Part shown: piece after piece, positions 1 to 9,825 of the stretch
Numbering within the stretch: the stretch's first letter is position 1
Layout of the letters: every line of letters begins with the position of its first letter
Assembly: GCF_003340555.1 (NCBI RefSeq)
Contig: NZ_QPLJ01000001.1
Location: forward strand, 310,001-374,000
Reading direction: 5' to 3'
DNA: 64,000 nucleotides
DNA from: Jannaschia formosa
GTDB taxonomy: Bacteria > Pseudomonadota > Alphaproteobacteria > Rhodobacterales > Rhodobacteraceae
Translations under genes and position numbers: made by a program
The notes under the pieces: generated by a model
The model's database searches: none
What the model saw: the letters and a program-made list of their open reading frames with translations, nothing else
Told to the model about the DNA's origin: nothing

Positions 1-9
1 GCTGATCCG

Positions 10-97
10 ACGGGACGACCGGGAGGCGGGCTGCCCCCGTCCCGTGGCCCCGAATACTTCGGGGGGAGGCGCCGCAGACGACGGGGCGCAGTCCCCA
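10..97 (-). repeat. Palindromic element, copy R1 (tail lost or diverged)
   Basis: Positions 51-97 match the C-type element (GAATACTTCGGGGGGAG, then CGCCGCAG and GGGGCGCAGTCCCC) also seen near 29972 and 38640. An inverted repeat ACGGGACG (10-17) / CGTCCCGT (38-45) lies next to it. It sits just past the stop of the minus-strand DUF1643 gene. The left part may be unrelated. Bases 1-9 show nothing further. Confidence 0.55.
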
Positions 98-108
98 CTT
101 CCCCGCGC

Positions 109-627
109 TCAGACCGGCGCGTCCCACCGCACGGGGCGCACCCCGTAACCGATATAGAGCGGGTGCTTCGGATGCCCCGCCTTCGAGAGGCCCAGGTGGA
201 ACAGGGGCCGACCGGTGGCGCGCAGCAGCTGCTCCACCTCCGGGCCGCGTCCGAGATGCGCGCCATGGGTGCCCCAGGCGCAGACCGTCGCCTCCGCCCA
301 GAGCGCAGCCTCGCGGATGGCCGCGTTGTTCGCCGCCCCCCCGACCGGGTCGGGATGGGCGCGCATGTCGCGCGGGTCGGTGGCGCGGTAGGCGAAGATG
401 TTGACGACGCGGAAGGCGCCGTAGCCCAGCGCGCGGGCGCGGCGCTCGCAGCGCTCTACGGTGGGATCGTTGGCGATCTCGGTCGCGGTCGAGGGATTGA
501 GCATGGCGAAGGCCACGCGCCTGCCCGCCGGGTCCCAGACGCGAGTCAGGTCGTAGCGGAAGACCTCGTCGTCGCTATAGGTCGCGGTCGAGGGCGCATC
601 GCCCTTCTGGTGGGTACGGATCAGCAT
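109..627 (-). CDS. DUF1643 domain-containing protein
   Basis: A 172-residue protein with the features of the DUF1643 family: an N-terminal stretch around VAFAMLNPSTA, the segment DPTVERCERRA, and a C-terminal region around LGLSKAGHPKHPLY. The biochemical function of the family is unknown to me. No signal peptide or membrane segment is visible, so it is probably cytosolic. It lies 51 bases downstream of truB on the same strand and may be co-transcribed with it. No strong Shine-Dalgarno sequence precedes the ATG; CAGAAG lies about 5 bases upstream. Family assignment is good, function open. Confidence 0.85.
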   Translation of the reverse strand: MLIRTHQKGDAPSTATYSDDEVFRYDLTRVWDPAGRRVAFAMLNPSTATEIANDPTVERCERRARALGYGAFRVVNIFAYRATDPRDMRAHPDPVGGAANNAAIREAALWAEATVCAWGTHGAHLGRGPEVEQLLRATGRPLFHLGLSKAGHPKHPLYIGYGVRPVRWDAPV

Positions 628-678
628 GGCTTCTGATGCCGCGCGCCGGGTCGCGGCGCAACGCCACCCACAGGAAGG

Positions 679-1581
679 TCAGCCGGTCTGGAACACCTTT
701 GTCGGCTGCAACAGCCCGGCCCCGTAGGTGCCGACGGCCACCGCGCGGCCGTCGCGCGAGGCCCAGCAGGTCTCGCCGAACTCGGCGCCGGACAGGACCT
801 CGGCCGGGTTGCCGTTGCGCAGCCGTGTGGCGGCGGCCTCGGTGACCGGCAGGGCGGGCAGATCGGCGAGGCCCAGTTCCAGCGGGTGCAGATGCGCGTC
901 GAGCTCCGGCGTGCGGGCGAGGCGGTCCAGGTCGTCGAGCGACAGGCCGTGCTCGGCCTCGAACGGCCCCGACCAGGTCCGGCGCAGCCAGGCGACATGG
1001 CCATAGGTGCCCAGCGCCCGGCCCAGGTCGCGCGCGATGGCGCGGACATAGCCGCCCTTGCCGCAGACCATCTCCAGCTCCGCGCCCGTCTCGTCCGCCG
1101 CGATCACATCCAGCGACTCGACCCAGAGCGGGCGGGGCGCGAGGTCCATTTCGACCCCCTCGCGGGCCAGGTCGTAGGCGCGGGCGCCCTCCACCCGGAC
1201 GGCGCTGACCTGCGGCGGGACCTGCTCGATCTGGCCGCGGAATCCCTGGAGCGCGGCGTCCAGTGCCGCCCGGTCCGGCCGCGCCTCCGACGTGGCGGTC
1301 ACCGCGCCCGAGGCGTCGTCGGTCGCGGTCTCGGCGCCCCAGGCGATGCGGAAGCGGTAGCATTTCAGCGCATCGGTCACGAAGGGCACCGTCTTCGTCG
1401 CCTCGCCCAGAGCCACGGCCAGCACGCCCGTCGCGTCCGGGTCCAGCGTCCCGGCATGGCCCGCCTTCTGCGCGTCGAAGGCCCAGCGGACCTTGCCGAC
1501 GACCTGGGTGGAACCGATGCCCGCGGGCTTGTCGACGATGACCCAGCCATGGACCGGGCGGCCCCTCTTACGGCGCGCCAT
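679..1581 (-). CDS. truB: tRNA pseudouridine(55) synthase TruB
   Basis: Converts U55 in the T-loop of tRNAs to pseudouridine. The 300-residue protein has the TruB signature [14 protein letters not shown] with the expected catalytic Asp at residue 47, an early [13 protein letters not shown] segment, and [13 protein letters not shown] farther on. An upstream in-frame ATG at 1617 exists, but the ATG at 1581 has AGGAGG six bases ahead of it and gives the family N-terminus MARRKRGRP, so I chose it. It lies downstream of rbfA, as is common in this group, but a glycosidase-like gene sits between them. Length and motifs are complete. Confidence 0.96.
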   Translation of the reverse strand: MARRKRGRPVHGWVIVDKPAGIGSTQVVGKVRWAFDAQKAGHAGTLDPDATGVLAVALGEATKTVPFVTDALKCYRFRIAWGAETATDDASGAVTATSEARPDRAALDAALQGFRGQIEQVPPQVSAVRVEGARAYDLAREGVEMDLAPRPLWVESLDVIAADETGAELEMVCGKGGYVRAIARDLGRALGTYGHVAWLRRTWSGPFEAEHGLSLDDLDRLARTPELDAHLHPLELGLADLPALPVTEAAATRLRNGNPAEVLSGAEFGETCWASRDGRAVAVGTYGAGLLQPTKVFQTG

Positions 1582-1679
1582 CGGCGACCTCCTGCCCAGC
1601 GGCGGCCGGTGCGACATGGGTGTTCGGCAGCCCTCGATGAGGGCAACGGGGCGCGTCGGTCGCGACAGAGGCCGGAAGA

Positions 1680-2402
1680 TCAGCCATCCTGCCTCTCCGT
1701 CACGACGAGGATCGGCCCCATCCGCCGCCCCGGATCGGCCCGGCCCAGCGCGGGCGCGTAGAGCCGCGAGACGCTGCCATCGAGATAGAGCGCGTCGCGC
1801 ACGCCCAGCACGTCGCGAAAGAGCGTCGCCATCTCGTGGAAGCTGACCGGCTGGTCGGAGATGACGAAATGCACGCGCCGCCCGTCGGGGCTGGCGCCGA
1901 CGCCGTTGCGCAGGTTGAGATAGGTGCTGTCGGGGATGAAGCGCGGATGCAGCGCGCCGTCGATGACCAGCATCGGCCCCGACTGGGTGGCCTGCCGGCA
2001 GTCGCGGGGCGCGGCAGCGAAGGCCCGGCTCTCGATCACCGCGGCGCGGTCGTCTTCCACGCAGAAGACGCCGTTGGGCAGCATCCCGAAATTGCCCGGC
2101 CCGGCGGAGGTGACGATGCGCTTCGCCTCGACCCCGTCCTCGACATAGAGCCCGACCGGCCGCCGGTCCTGGTGATACATCCCGCCATTCATCGCGAAGG
2201 CGATGGGCGCCTCGGTCTCGCGGTCGAGCGCCGTGAAGCTGCCCAGCGGCTGCCCGTCCGCGTCGTTCAGGCGGAGCGCGATCTCCTGCCGGGCGAGGTC
2301 GGCGGTGCAGACCGTGAAGGCGCGGTCGCGATGGGTCACCGCCTCGCAGGCGGCGGCGGCCCCGGCAAGCGCCAGCCAGAGGAAGAGCGCGAGGCGGATC
2401 AT
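1680..2402 (-). CDS. Secreted phosphodiester glycosidase-family (DUF2233-like) protein
   Basis: A 240-residue protein with an N-terminal signal peptide ([18 protein letters not shown], likely signal peptidase I cleavage) and the features of the phosphodiester glycosidase/NAGPA-like family: [12 protein letters not shown] near residue 70, [11 protein letters not shown] near 105, SGPMLVIDG near 142, and [13 protein letters not shown] near 205. Family members hydrolyse sugar-phosphodiester bonds in eukaryotes; the bacterial substrate is not known, and the protein should act in the periplasm. Its ATG overlaps the rbfA stop by four bases, so it is translationally coupled to rbfA. Confidence 0.85.
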   Translation of the reverse strand: MIRLALFLWLALAGAAAACEAVTHRDRAFTVCTADLARQEIALRLNDADGQPLGSFTALDRETEAPIAFAMNGGMYHQDRRPVGLYVEDGVEAKRIVTSAGPGNFGMLPNGVFCVEDDRAAVIESRAFAAAPRDCRQATQSGPMLVIDGALHPRFIPDSTYLNLRNGVGASPDGRRVHFVISDQPVSFHEMATLFRDVLGVRDALYLDGSVSRLYAPALGRADPGRRMGPILVVTERQDG

Positions 2403-2830
2403 TCGCCCCCCTCTCCCTCTGGACCCTCCTCCTCCCGCCCCGCTTCGACGTCGCGGCGGACGCGCTCGTCCTCGAAGAGACGGCGGGTGGCGTCCATGCG
2501 GTCGAAGGTCTCGTCGATGCGGAAGCGCAGCTCCGGCGCGTGGCGCAGGGTGAGGCCGTTCATGACCAGATGGCGCAGCGCGCCGCGGTTGCGGTTGAGC
2601 GCGGCGATGGCCGCGTCCGCGCCCTCGCCGCCCAGCGGTAGCACCCAGGCGGTGGCGATCTTCAGGTCGCCGGTGATCGTGACCTCGCCCACGGTGATGG
2701 ACATGGCGTTGAGCTCCGGGTCATGGACCTCGCCCCGCATCAGCACCTCGGAGAGGGTGCGGCGGATCAGCTCGCCCACGCGAAGCTGGCGCTGCGAGGG
2801 GCCGCGGCCTTCGGGTCTGGATCGTGCCAT
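2399..2830 (-). CDS. rbfA: 30S ribosome-binding factor RbfA
   Basis: A 143-residue ribosome maturation factor that binds the 30S subunit and helps process the 5' end of 16S rRNA. RbfA features are [19 protein letters not shown] near the start, the [14 protein letters not shown] strand, and [12 protein letters not shown]. The acidic C-terminal tail ([15 protein letters not shown]) is typical of alphaproteobacteria. I chose the ATG at 2830 over an upstream one at 2983 because GGGAGG precedes it and the extra upstream residues do not look like RbfA. It diverges from dapB across about 120 bases that must hold both promoters. Confidence 0.96.
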   Translation of the reverse strand: MARSRPEGRGPSQRQLRVGELIRRTLSEVLMRGEVHDPELNAMSITVGEVTITGDLKIATAWVLPLGGEGADAAIAALNRNRGALRHLVMNGLTLRHAPELRFRIDETFDRMDATRRLFEDERVRRDVEAGREEEGPEGEGGE

Positions 2831-2949
2831 GGGTGCCTCCCTGGGAAGGGGCGTCAGATAGGCCGGGCGGCCGCGGCGCGCAAGCCGGGCGTTGCCCCCG
2901 GGCGCCGCCCGCGCCATCACGGGGCACGGGACGCGAAGGAGACGGAGCA

Positions 2950-3759
2950 ATGGCGGGCACGGGCATCGTGGTGATGGGCGCATCGGGGCGGATGGGGCGG
3001 ATGCTCTGCGATCTGGTGCAGCGGAGCGAGGCCACCCGCCTCGTCGGTGTGACCGAAGCGCCGGGCCATCCCTGGGCCGGGCGCGACCTGGGCGAGGTCA
3101 TGGGCGGCGCGCCGACCGGCGTGCCGGTGACAGACGATCCCATCGAGGTCGTCGCCCGTGCGCAGGCCGTGATCGACTTCACCACCCCCGCCGCCACCGT
3201 CGCCATGACCGAGCTGACCGCGCAGGCCCGCGCGGTGCACGTGATCGGGACGACGGGACTGACGCCCGAGGACATCGCGGTGATCGAGCGGGCGGGCGAC
3301 CACGCCACCATCGTGCGGGCGGGGAACATGTCGCTGGGCGTCAACCTGCTGACGCAGGTCGTGGCCCAGGTCGCCGCGGCGCTGGATGCCGATTACGACA
3401 TCGAGATCGTCGAGGCGCATCACCGCCACAAGGTCGATGCGCCCTCGGGCACGGCGCTCATGCTGGGCGAGGCGGCGGCGCGGGGGCGGGGCGTCGCGCT
3501 GGACGCGGTCGCCGACCGGGGCCGCGACGGCATGACCGGCGCGCGGGCGCGGGGCGCCATCGGCTTTCACGCGATCCGGGGCGGCGACGTGATCGGCGAG
3601 CACGACGTCATCTTCGCCGCCGACGGGGAGCGGATCACCCTGCGCCACCAGGCCACCGACCGCTCGGTCTTCGCGCGGGGCGCGCTGAAGGCGGCGCTCT
3701 GGGGACAGGGGAAGGGGCCGGGCTGCTTCGACATGCTCGACGTGCTGGGCCTGAAGTAG
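2950..3759 (+). CDS. dapB: 4-hydroxy-tetrahydrodipicolinate reductase DapB
   Basis: NAD(P)H-dependent reductase of the diaminopimelate/lysine pathway. The 269-residue protein has the dinucleotide-binding loop GASGRMGR (residues 10-17), the catalytic segment [15 protein letters not shown] (His157/158, Lys161, binding loop through Thr168), and the terminal [15 protein letters not shown] typical of the family. AAGGAG lies seven bases before the ATG; longer in-frame starts upstream read through non-homologous sequence. It is followed by a palindromic element (R2) and a small secreted protein. Confidence 0.97.
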   Translation: MAGTGIVVMGASGRMGRMLCDLVQRSEATRLVGVTEAPGHPWAGRDLGEVMGGAPTGVPVTDDPIEVVARAQAVIDFTTPAATVAMTELTAQARAVHVIGTTGLTPEDIAVIERAGDHATIVRAGNMSLGVNLLTQVVAQVAAALDADYDIEIVEAHHRHKVDAPSGTALMLGEAAARGRGVALDAVADRGRDGMTGARARGAIGFHAIRGGDVIGEHDVIFAADGERITLRHQATDRSVFARGALKAALWGQGKGPGCFDMLDVLGLK

Positions 3760-3763
3760 CGGG

Positions 3764-3822
3764 CGGAGGGGGCCAGCCCCCGCGCCTGCGGCGCCCCCCG
3801 GAGTATTTCCGGCCACAGGAAG
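3764..3822 (+). repeat. Palindromic element, copy R2 (B-type tail)
   Basis: Hairpin 1 GGGGGC-CA-GCCCCC, hairpin 2 GCGCC-TGC-GGCGC, then CCCCCCGGAGTATTT and the tail CCGGCCACAGGAAGG. The last part is nearly identical to the copy inside xdhA (R9). It begins a few bases after the dapB stop. It could act as an mRNA 3'-end structure, but it has no clean T tract. Confidence 0.8.
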
Positions 3823-3859
3823 GAATGATCCTGACCGGACCCGCGCGCGTAGAAGGACC

Positions 3860-4201
3860 ATGCGCGCCCTGATCCTTATCTTCCTGCTCTTGTCCTCTCC
3901 CGCCCTCGCCTTCGAACGGATCGAGAGCCGGGACGCCTTCCTGTCGCTCGTGCAGGGCCGGACGCTGGCTGGTGACGGCGTGTCGCTGCGCGTCGGCGCC
4001 GACGGCTCCATCGCCGGGCGCGGCTTCGGGTTCCGCGTGACAGGCGGCTGGACCTGGGAGGACGGGTTCTTCTGCCGGACCCTCGACACGCTCGTGCGCG
4101 ACTTCCCCCGCAACTGTCAGCTGGTTCAGCTACAGGGGAACGTCCTGCGATTCACCGCGGATCGCGGAGCCGGGGACGTGGCGGACCTGACGCTGCGGTG
4201 A
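3860..4201 (+). CDS. Small secreted protein, function unknown
   Basis: A 113-residue protein with a clear signal peptide (MRALILIFLLLSSPALA). The mature part is about 96 residues and rich in beta-type sequence, with two cysteines (in FFCRTL and RNCQLV) that could form a disulfide in the periplasm. I do not recognise a named domain. AAGGA lies only two bases before the ATG, so the start signal is poor; a TAGAAG hexamer overlaps it. It is downstream of dapB, separated by element R2. I infer an exported structural or binding protein rather than an enzyme. Confidence 0.75.
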   Translation: MRALILIFLLLSSPALAFERIESRDAFLSLVQGRTLAGDGVSLRVGADGSIAGRGFGFRVTGGWTWEDGFFCRTLDTLVRDFPRNCQLVQLQGNVLRFTADRGAGDVADLTLR

Positions 4202-4295
4202 AGCCCCCTTTTGAGACGCGCCCACTTTGGAGTGGACGACTTGCGCGAAACAGCATCGGCAAGGCCGATGCCGCGCATCCTCAAGGCACCGCCCC

Positions 4296-4592
4296 TCAGA
4301 AGTCGATCGCGAGGCCCTTCGCTTCCCAGTCGCCGTAACGCACCGGCTCGGGTCCCTTGCGCCCGCCAAGTTCCAGCGGCAGGTCGGGCGACGCCGCGGC
4401 GGCGCGGCGGGCGTCGGCCTCCTCCAGCGCGCGGCGCGCGGCCTCCGGCAGGGCGGCGCGGCGCGCGGACTCCTCCTCGGGGGTCAGCGGGAGGATCTCG
4501 GCCTCCGGGCGGCGGTTTTCCGTCGGGCAGGCGGGCGCCTCCGCGCTGGCCTGCGGCAGCTCCGACGGATCGACATTCATGCGCTGCGCCAT
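4296..4592 (-). CDS. DUF1674 protein, SDH assembly factor 4-like
   Basis: A 98-residue protein ending in the conserved DUF1674 block LGGRKGPEPVRYGDWEAKG. This family includes eukaryotic SDHAF4/Sdh8, which protects flavinylated SdhA during succinate dehydrogenase assembly; the bacterial role is inferred from that. The N-terminal half is Ala/Glu-rich and probably disordered or helical. I chose the ATG at 4592 because AAGGAGG stands six bases before it; a second ATG at residue 5 is less well placed. It has its own promoter (4623-4651) and diverges from rsmB. Confidence 0.88.
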   Translation of the reverse strand: MAQRMNVDPSELPQASAEAPACPTENRRPEAEILPLTPEEESARRAALPEAARRALEEADARRAAAASPDLPLELGGRKGPEPVRYGDWEAKGLAIDF

Positions 4593-4622
4593 GGCGGGCC
4601 TCCTTGTCGCTTCGGCCGGGTT

Positions 4623-4651
4623 GATATACGTCCCGCCTCCGCCCCTGCCAA
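4623..4651 (-). promoter_or_regulatory. Predicted promoter for the DUF1674 gene
   Basis: On the minus strand: TTGGCA, a 17-base spacer, TATATC, about 30 bases before the ATG at 4592. This fits a housekeeping sigma-70-type promoter and stands out in the GC-rich background. It overlaps the ribosome-binding site of divergent rsmB (AAGGAG, 4650-4655). Confidence 0.6.
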
Positions 4652-4664
4652 GGAGTGGTCCCCC

Positions 4665-5927
4665 ATGTCGCAGCCGCAGCCCGATCCCCAAGGCGGCCTC
4701 GCCGCCCGCCGCGGCGCATTGCGCCTGCTGGCCCATGTCCTGCGCGACGGGCGGATGCTGGGCGACGGCGCCTCGGGACTGGAGGGGCCGGACGCCGCCC
4801 GCGCCCTGCGCCTCGCCGGCGCGGTGCTGCGCCACATGGGCCGGGCCGACGCGCTACTGAAGCGACGGCTGGAGCGGCAGCCCGCCACCCGCACGCGCGA
4901 CATCCTCAGGCTCGCCACGGTCGAGTTGTTCGCGCTGGGCGCCGCGCCCCATGGCGTCGTCCACGACGCCGTGGCGCTGGCCCGCATCAGCCCAAAGACG
5001 GCGAAGCAGGCCGGACTGGTGAACGCGGTCCTGCGGGGGCTGTCGGACGCGCAGGCCGAATGGGACGCGCTGCCGCCGCCCTCGCTTCCGCCCTGGCTGC
5101 GCAAGCCGCTGGCGAAGGCCTGGGGCCGCGACCGGCTGGAGGCGATCGAGGCCGCGCATACTGTCCCGGCGCCGCTGGACCTGACGCCGAAACCCGGCGT
5201 GGCAGTCGAGGGCGCCGAAGCGCTGCCCACGGGGTCCTTCAGACTGCCCGGCGGGCAGGTCAGCGCGCTGCCCGGCTATGCCGAGGGCGCCTGGTGGGTG
5301 CAGGACGCCGCCGCCGCCTGCCCCGTCCGCCTGCTGGGGGACGTCGCAGGGCTCCGGGTGCTGGACCTCTGCGCTGCGCCCGGGGGCAAGACGATGCAGC
5401 TTGCGGCCGGGGGCGCGGAGGTCACCGCGCTCGACCTGTCGGAGGCGCGAATGCGGCGCCTGCGCGAGAACCTGGAGCGCACCGGTCTTCCGGCCGAGAT
5501 CGTGGTCGCGGACGCGCTCGACTGGACACCCGAGGCGCAATTCGACGCCGTACTACTCGACGCGCCCTGCACCGCGACCGGCACGATCCGGCGCCACCCC
5601 GACCTGCCACATCTGCGCGAGGCTCGGGACGTCGAGGCACTGACGAAGCTGCAATACCGGCTGATCGACCGCGCGCTGACCTTTCTCAGGCCGGGCGGGC
5701 GGCTGGTCTACTGCACCTGCTCGCTGCTGCCCGTCGAGGGCGAGCAACAGGTCGCCGCCGCCCTGGGCCGCCATCCCGGCCTGCAGGCCGAGGCCCCGGA
5801 CCCCGCTGCGCTGGGCCTGCCGCCCGAGACGGCCTCGGCCCACGGGCTGCGCCTGCTCCCCGATCTCTGGCCGGAGCGGGGGCATATGGACGGGTTCTAC
5901 ATGGCGCTGTTGCGGGCTCCTGCGTGA
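4665..5927 (+). CDS. rsmB: RsmB/NOP-family rRNA (cytosine-C5) methyltransferase
   Basis: A SAM-dependent methyltransferase, expected to methylate C967 of 16S rRNA. The 420-residue protein has an N-terminal NusB-like RNA-binding domain (about 10-145, with VHDAVALARISPKTAKQAGLVNAVLRG) and a C-terminal methyltransferase domain: SAM site LDLCAAPGGKT, motif IV DAPCTATGTIRRHPD with Cys302, and motif VI YCTCSLLPVEGE with the likely catalytic Cys352. AAGGAG is about ten bases before the ATG. Longer readings to 4227 only read through the antisense DUF1674 gene. It starts a plus-strand run of genes. Confidence 0.92.
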   Translation: MSQPQPDPQGGLAARRGALRLLAHVLRDGRMLGDGASGLEGPDAARALRLAGAVLRHMGRADALLKRRLERQPATRTRDILRLATVELFALGAAPHGVVHDAVALARISPKTAKQAGLVNAVLRGLSDAQAEWDALPPPSLPPWLRKPLAKAWGRDRLEAIEAAHTVPAPLDLTPKPGVAVEGAEALPTGSFRLPGGQVSALPGYAEGAWWVQDAAAACPVRLLGDVAGLRVLDLCAAPGGKTMQLAAGGAEVTALDLSEARMRRLRENLERTGLPAEIVVADALDWTPEAQFDAVLLDAPCTATGTIRRHPDLPHLREARDVEALTKLQYRLIDRALTFLRPGGRLVYCTCSLLPVEGEQQVAAALGRHPGLQAEAPDPAALGLPPETASAHGLRLLPDLWPERGHMDGFYMALLRAPA

Positions 5928-5983
5928 CTCCGGCCGGGGCGCGCCGTATCAGTCCCCACCGGAAGCGGTCCGGAGGGGGTTGA

Positions 5984-7708
5984 ATGGCGACGCGGCAGGG
6001 GTTTCGCGACAGGCTGGCGACGCGCTGGCGCGTGATGCGCGCGGCCCCGCCGAAGGGCCCGCGCGCGCTCGCCTGGCGGCCGCCGCCGCGCGGCAGCGGC
6101 TCGCCCCGGCGGGGGCGCCAGATCGCGGGCGGGCTTTGGCATTTCGCGGGCCAGCTGATCGAGGCCGAGGGCGCGTCGCCCTGGGATATCGAGGCGCCCT
6201 CGATCCCCTTCGAGATGCAGCTGCACGGCATGGGCTGGATCGACGACGTGATGGCCACCGGCGACCGCGCCGCCATCGACGGGGTGCGCCGCTGGGTCAT
6301 GGACTGGATCCGGCGCTACGGCACCGGCACCGGGCCGGGCTGGACACCGGCGCTGACCGGGCGCCGCCTGCTGCGCTGGATCAGCCACGCGCCGGAGCTT
6401 CTGCACGCGCTCGGCCCCGACGCGCAATCGGCCTTCTTCGACTCCGCCTACCGGCAGGCGGGGCTGCTGCGGGCGCGCTGGCACGATGCTCCGTCGGGCC
6501 TGCCGCGGACCGAGGCGCTGACCGGACTGCTCTATGCCGGGCTGACGCTGGAGGGGATGGACGGACTCTGCGATGACGCCGCCGCCGCGCTGACCCGTGC
6601 GCTGGCCGAGGATATCGGCCCCGATGGCGGCATTGCTTCCCGCAACCCCGAGGCCCTGCTGGAGGTGGCGACCCTGCTCGGCTGGGCGATCGAGGCGCTG
6701 GCCGCCAGCGACCGCGCCGTGCCCGAGGGCCTGACCGAGGCGCAGGGCCGGGTCATCCCCACCCTGCGCGCGCTGCGCCATGCCGACGGGGGGCTCGCCC
6801 GGTTCCATGGCGGTGGGCGCGGGCGCGAGGGGCGGCTCGACCGGGTGCTGGCGACGTCCGGCATCCGCGCGCGCAACGACAGCGGGCTGGCGATGGGCTT
6901 CGTGCCGATGTCGCATGGCCGCACCACCATCGTCGTCGACGCGGAACCCCCGCCGACGGGCCGCGTCTCCGGCTCGGCCCATGCCTCGACGCTCGCCTTC
7001 GAGATGACCTCGGGCGGCAGCCCAGTCATCGTCAATTGCGGCCCCGGCGGCCCGTTCGGCCCCGACTGGCACCGCGCGGGGCGCGCCACCGCCTCGCACT
7101 CGACGCTGATCGTGGACGGCTGGTCGTCGTCCCGCATCGGCCCCCTCATCGAGGAGGGCGGGCGCCGCATCGCCCCGCTGATCCAGACGCCGCGCCACGT
7201 GCAGTGGCAGCGCAGCAACTCGCGCCGGTCGTCGACGGCGATGTTCAGCCATGACGGCTACGTCCCCTCGCACGGGCTGACCCATCTGCGCCGGCTGATC
7301 CTGTCGACCGACGGCCGCCTGCTGGAAGGCGAGGACGGGCTGCGCGCCATCAGGGCCTCCGACAAGGAACGCTTCGACGACGCGATGACCGAGGCCAAGC
7401 TGCAGGGCATCCCGTTCCAGATCCGCTTCCACCTGCATCCCGACGCACAGGCTGAACTGGATCTCGGCGGGCGGGCGGTGTCGATCACCCTGCCCTCGGG
7501 CGAGGTCTGGGTCTTCCGCCCCGGGCGCGAGGTGAAGATGACGGTCGACCCTTCCGTCCACCTGGAGCCCGGGCGCCTGCGCCCCCGCGCCTCGACGCAG
7601 GTGGTTTTAACCGACCGCGTTGTGAAGTACGCGGCCACCATCGACTGGACCCTGACGCGGGCGCAGGAGGCGGTGGACCTGCCGCCCTCGCCCGCCGAGG
7701 GGGTGTGA
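5984..7708 (+). CDS. Heparinase II/III family protein
   Basis: A 574-residue protein with an all-alpha N-terminal half (about 45-275, rich in Trp and Arg, with GRRLLRWISHAPEL) and a beta-rich C-terminal heparinase II/III-type domain starting near NDSGLAMGFVPMSHG (about 300), followed by VIVNCGPGGPFG and HSTLIVDGWSSS. Known members are lyases of uronic-acid polysaccharides. No signal peptide is visible; the N-terminus is Arg-rich. Between rsmB and purH this gene is a familiar but uncharacterised roseobacter neighbour. True substrate unknown. Confidence 0.85.
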   Translation: MATRQGFRDRLATRWRVMRAAPPKGPRALAWRPPPRGSGSPRRGRQIAGGLWHFAGQLIEAEGASPWDIEAPSIPFEMQLHGMGWIDDVMATGDRAAIDGVRRWVMDWIRRYGTGTGPGWTPALTGRRLLRWISHAPELLHALGPDAQSAFFDSAYRQAGLLRARWHDAPSGLPRTEALTGLLYAGLTLEGMDGLCDDAAAALTRALAEDIGPDGGIASRNPEALLEVATLLGWAIEALAASDRAVPEGLTEAQGRVIPTLRALRHADGGLARFHGGGRGREGRLDRVLATSGIRARNDSGLAMGFVPMSHGRTTIVVDAEPPPTGRVSGSAHASTLAFEMTSGGSPVIVNCGPGGPFGPDWHRAGRATASHSTLIVDGWSSSRIGPLIEEGGRRIAPLIQTPRHVQWQRSNSRRSSTAMFSHDGYVPSHGLTHLRRLILSTDGRLLEGEDGLRAIRASDKERFDDAMTEAKLQGIPFQIRFHLHPDAQAELDLGGRAVSITLPSGEVWVFRPGREVKMTVDPSVHLEPGRLRPRASTQVVLTDRVVKYAATIDWTLTRAQEAVDLPPSPAEGV

Positions 7709-7720
7709 CCCGGAGTGCCC

Positions 7721-9292
7721 ATGACCGACGTGCCGCTGAAACGAGCCCTGATCTCCGTCTCCGACAAGGAGGGACTGGTGGAGCTGGGCCAGGCCCTGGC
7801 CGCGCGCGGGGTGGAGATCCTGTCGACCGGCGGTTCGGCCGCGGCGCTGCGGGCGGCGGGGCTCGACGTGCGGGACGTGGCCGATTTGACCGGTTCGCCC
7901 GAGATGATGGACGGGCGGGTGAAGACGCTGCATCCGAAGGTGCATGGCGGGCTGCTCGCCCTGCGCGACGCCCATGCGGGCGACATGGCCGCCCACGGGA
8001 TCGAGGGGATCGACCTGCTGGTGGTGAACCTCTACCCGTTCGAGGCGACCGTCGCCTCGGGCGCGGACGAGGCGGCCTGCATCGAGAACATCGACATCGG
8101 CGGCCCGGCGATGATCCGGGCGGCGGCCAAGAACAGGGGCTGGTGCTGCGTCGTCACCGACCCCGAGGATTACGGTGCGCTTCTGGCGGAGCTGGAGGCG
8201 AATGACGGCGCCACCACCCTGCGCTTCCGCCAGCGCCAGTCGGCCATCGCCTACGGGCGCACGGCGGCCTACGACGCCGCCGTCTCGACCTGGATGGCGC
8301 GGTTCGAAGGCGACAGCCCCCGCCGGGTCGCCGTCTCCGCCCGGCTGGCCCAGCCGCTTCGCTACGGCGAGAACCCGCACCAGGGGGCGGCGTTCTACAC
8401 CGACGGCTCCGCCCGGCCCGGCGTGGCGACGGCGACCCAGCACCAGGGCAAGGACCTGAGCTACAACAACATCAACGACACCGACGCGGCGGTGGAGCTT
8501 GTGGCGGAGTTCACCGACGGTCCCGCCGTCGCCATCATCAAGCACGCGAACCCCTGCGGTGTGGCCACCGGTGCGACCCTGGCGGAGGCCTACCGGCGCG
8601 CCTTCGACTGCGACCGGACCTCGGCCTTCGGCGGGATCGTCGCCCTGAACCGCCCGCTCGACGCCGAGACGGCAGAGCTGATCGCGGGCATCTTCACCGA
8701 GGTCGTGATCGCTCCCGACGCGACCGACGAGGCGAAGGCCGTCTTCGCCGCGAAGAAGAACCTGCGGCTGCTCACCACCGGAACCCTGCCCGACCCGCGC
8801 ACGGCGCGGCGCATGATGAAGCAGGTCGCGGGCGGGTGGCTGGTGCAGGACCACGACACCGGCCACGTGGCCGAGGACGACCTGCGCATCGTCACGAAGC
8901 GCCAGCCGACCAAGGCGCAGATGCGCGACCTCGCGCTGGCCTGGACGGTCGCCAAGCACGTCAAGTCCAACGCCATCGTCTATGCGAAGGACGGCGCGAC
9001 CGTCGGCATCGGCGCGGGCCAGATGAGCCGGGTCGACAGCTCGCGCATTGCCGCGCGCAAGGCCGAGGACATGGCCGAGGCCCTGGGCCTGCCGCATAGC
9101 GCCGCCCGCGGCTCGGTCGTCGCGTCGGACGCGTTCTTCCCCTTCGCCGACGGGCTGCTGGCTGCCGCAGAGGCCGGGGCTGTCGCCGTCATCCAGCCCG
9201 GAGGGTCGATGCGCGACGACGAGGTCATCGCCGCCGCGGACGAGGCCGGTCTGGCGATGGTGCTGACCGGCATGCGGCATTTCCGGCACTGA
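7721..9292 (+). CDS. purH: Bifunctional AICAR formyltransferase/IMP cyclohydrolase PurH
   Basis: Catalyses the last two steps of de novo IMP synthesis. The 523-residue protein has an N-terminal IMP cyclohydrolase (MGS-like) domain, with [21 protein letters not shown] and [15 protein letters not shown], and a C-terminal AICAR transformylase domain with KHANPCGVA (Lys274-His275 expected at the active site) and FPFADGL near the end. A GTG at 7715 is also in frame, but the ATG at 7721 has CGGAG correctly spaced, so I use it. It starts 12 bases after the heparinase-like gene. Confidence 0.97.
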   Translation: MTDVPLKRALISVSDKEGLVELGQALAARGVEILSTGGSAAALRAAGLDVRDVADLTGSPEMMDGRVKTLHPKVHGGLLALRDAHAGDMAAHGIEGIDLLVVNLYPFEATVASGADEAACIENIDIGGPAMIRAAAKNRGWCCVVTDPEDYGALLAELEANDGATTLRFRQRQSAIAYGRTAAYDAAVSTWMARFEGDSPRRVAVSARLAQPLRYGENPHQGAAFYTDGSARPGVATATQHQGKDLSYNNINDTDAAVELVAEFTDGPAVAIIKHANPCGVATGATLAEAYRRAFDCDRTSAFGGIVALNRPLDAETAELIAGIFTEVVIAPDATDEAKAVFAAKKNLRLLTTGTLPDPRTARRMMKQVAGGWLVQDHDTGHVAEDDLRIVTKRQPTKAQMRDLALAWTVAKHVKSNAIVYAKDGATVGIGAGQMSRVDSSRIAARKAEDMAEALGLPHSAARGSVVASDAFFPFADGLLAAAEAGAVAVIQPGGSMRDDEVIAAADEAGLAMVLTGMRHFRH

Positions 9293-9308
9293 GGCGGGGG
9301 CGACACCG

Positions 9309-9773
9309 ATGCGCGGACTCTGGGTCGCGGCCGCTCTGGCCTTCGGGATCGACCAGCTGTCGAAGCTGATCGTCGTCTTCGGGCTGAACCTGAAGGAGGT
9401 GCTGGTGATGCCGGTCCTCCCGCCCTTCCTGGTGTTCCGGATGGGCTGGAACGAGGGGATCAATTTCGGCCTCTTCTCGGGCGTCGGCGCCCGCTGGGCG
9501 CTGATCGTTCTGGCCGTCGTCATATCGGTCGTGCTCTGGCGCTGGGCCCGGGGCATGGAGCGGCCCGTCGCCCGCATCGCAGCCGGGCTGGTGATCGGCG
9601 GGGCGCTGGCCAATGCGCTCGACCGGGTTCTCTACGGCGCGGTCGCGGATTTCCTCAACATGTCCTGCTGCGGCATCCGGAACCCCTTCGCCTTCAACCT
9701 GGCCGACGTCTTCATCTTTGCCGGGGCGCTGGGCCTCGTGATCTGGGGCGAGACGCGGCACAAGACCCCGTGA
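9309..9773 (+). CDS. lspA: Lipoprotein signal peptidase LspA
   Basis: Inner-membrane aspartyl protease that removes signal peptides from prolipoproteins. The 154-residue protein has four likely membrane segments (about 5-25, 62-78, 88-105, 130-148), the early DQLSK motif, and the catalytic dyad Asp114 (in YGAVADFLN) and Asp133 (in FNLADVFIF). The very next gene encodes a lipoprotein that would be a substrate. The start follows purH by 16 bases. Confidence 0.96.
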   Translation: MRGLWVAAALAFGIDQLSKLIVVFGLNLKEVLVMPVLPPFLVFRMGWNEGINFGLFSGVGARWALIVLAVVISVVLWRWARGMERPVARIAAGLVIGGALANALDRVLYGAVADFLNMSCCGIRNPFAFNLADVFIFAGALGLVIWGETRHKTP

Positions 9774-9825
9774 CCCCGGCCCGCCCCTGCGCTAGACCGG
9801 GCGCCGACGACACGAGGAAGACCGG

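Noticed and set aside
7607-9613. A 668-codon minus-strand open frame over purH and lspA
   Set aside because: Composition and lack of motifs mark it as an antisense shadow of purH.
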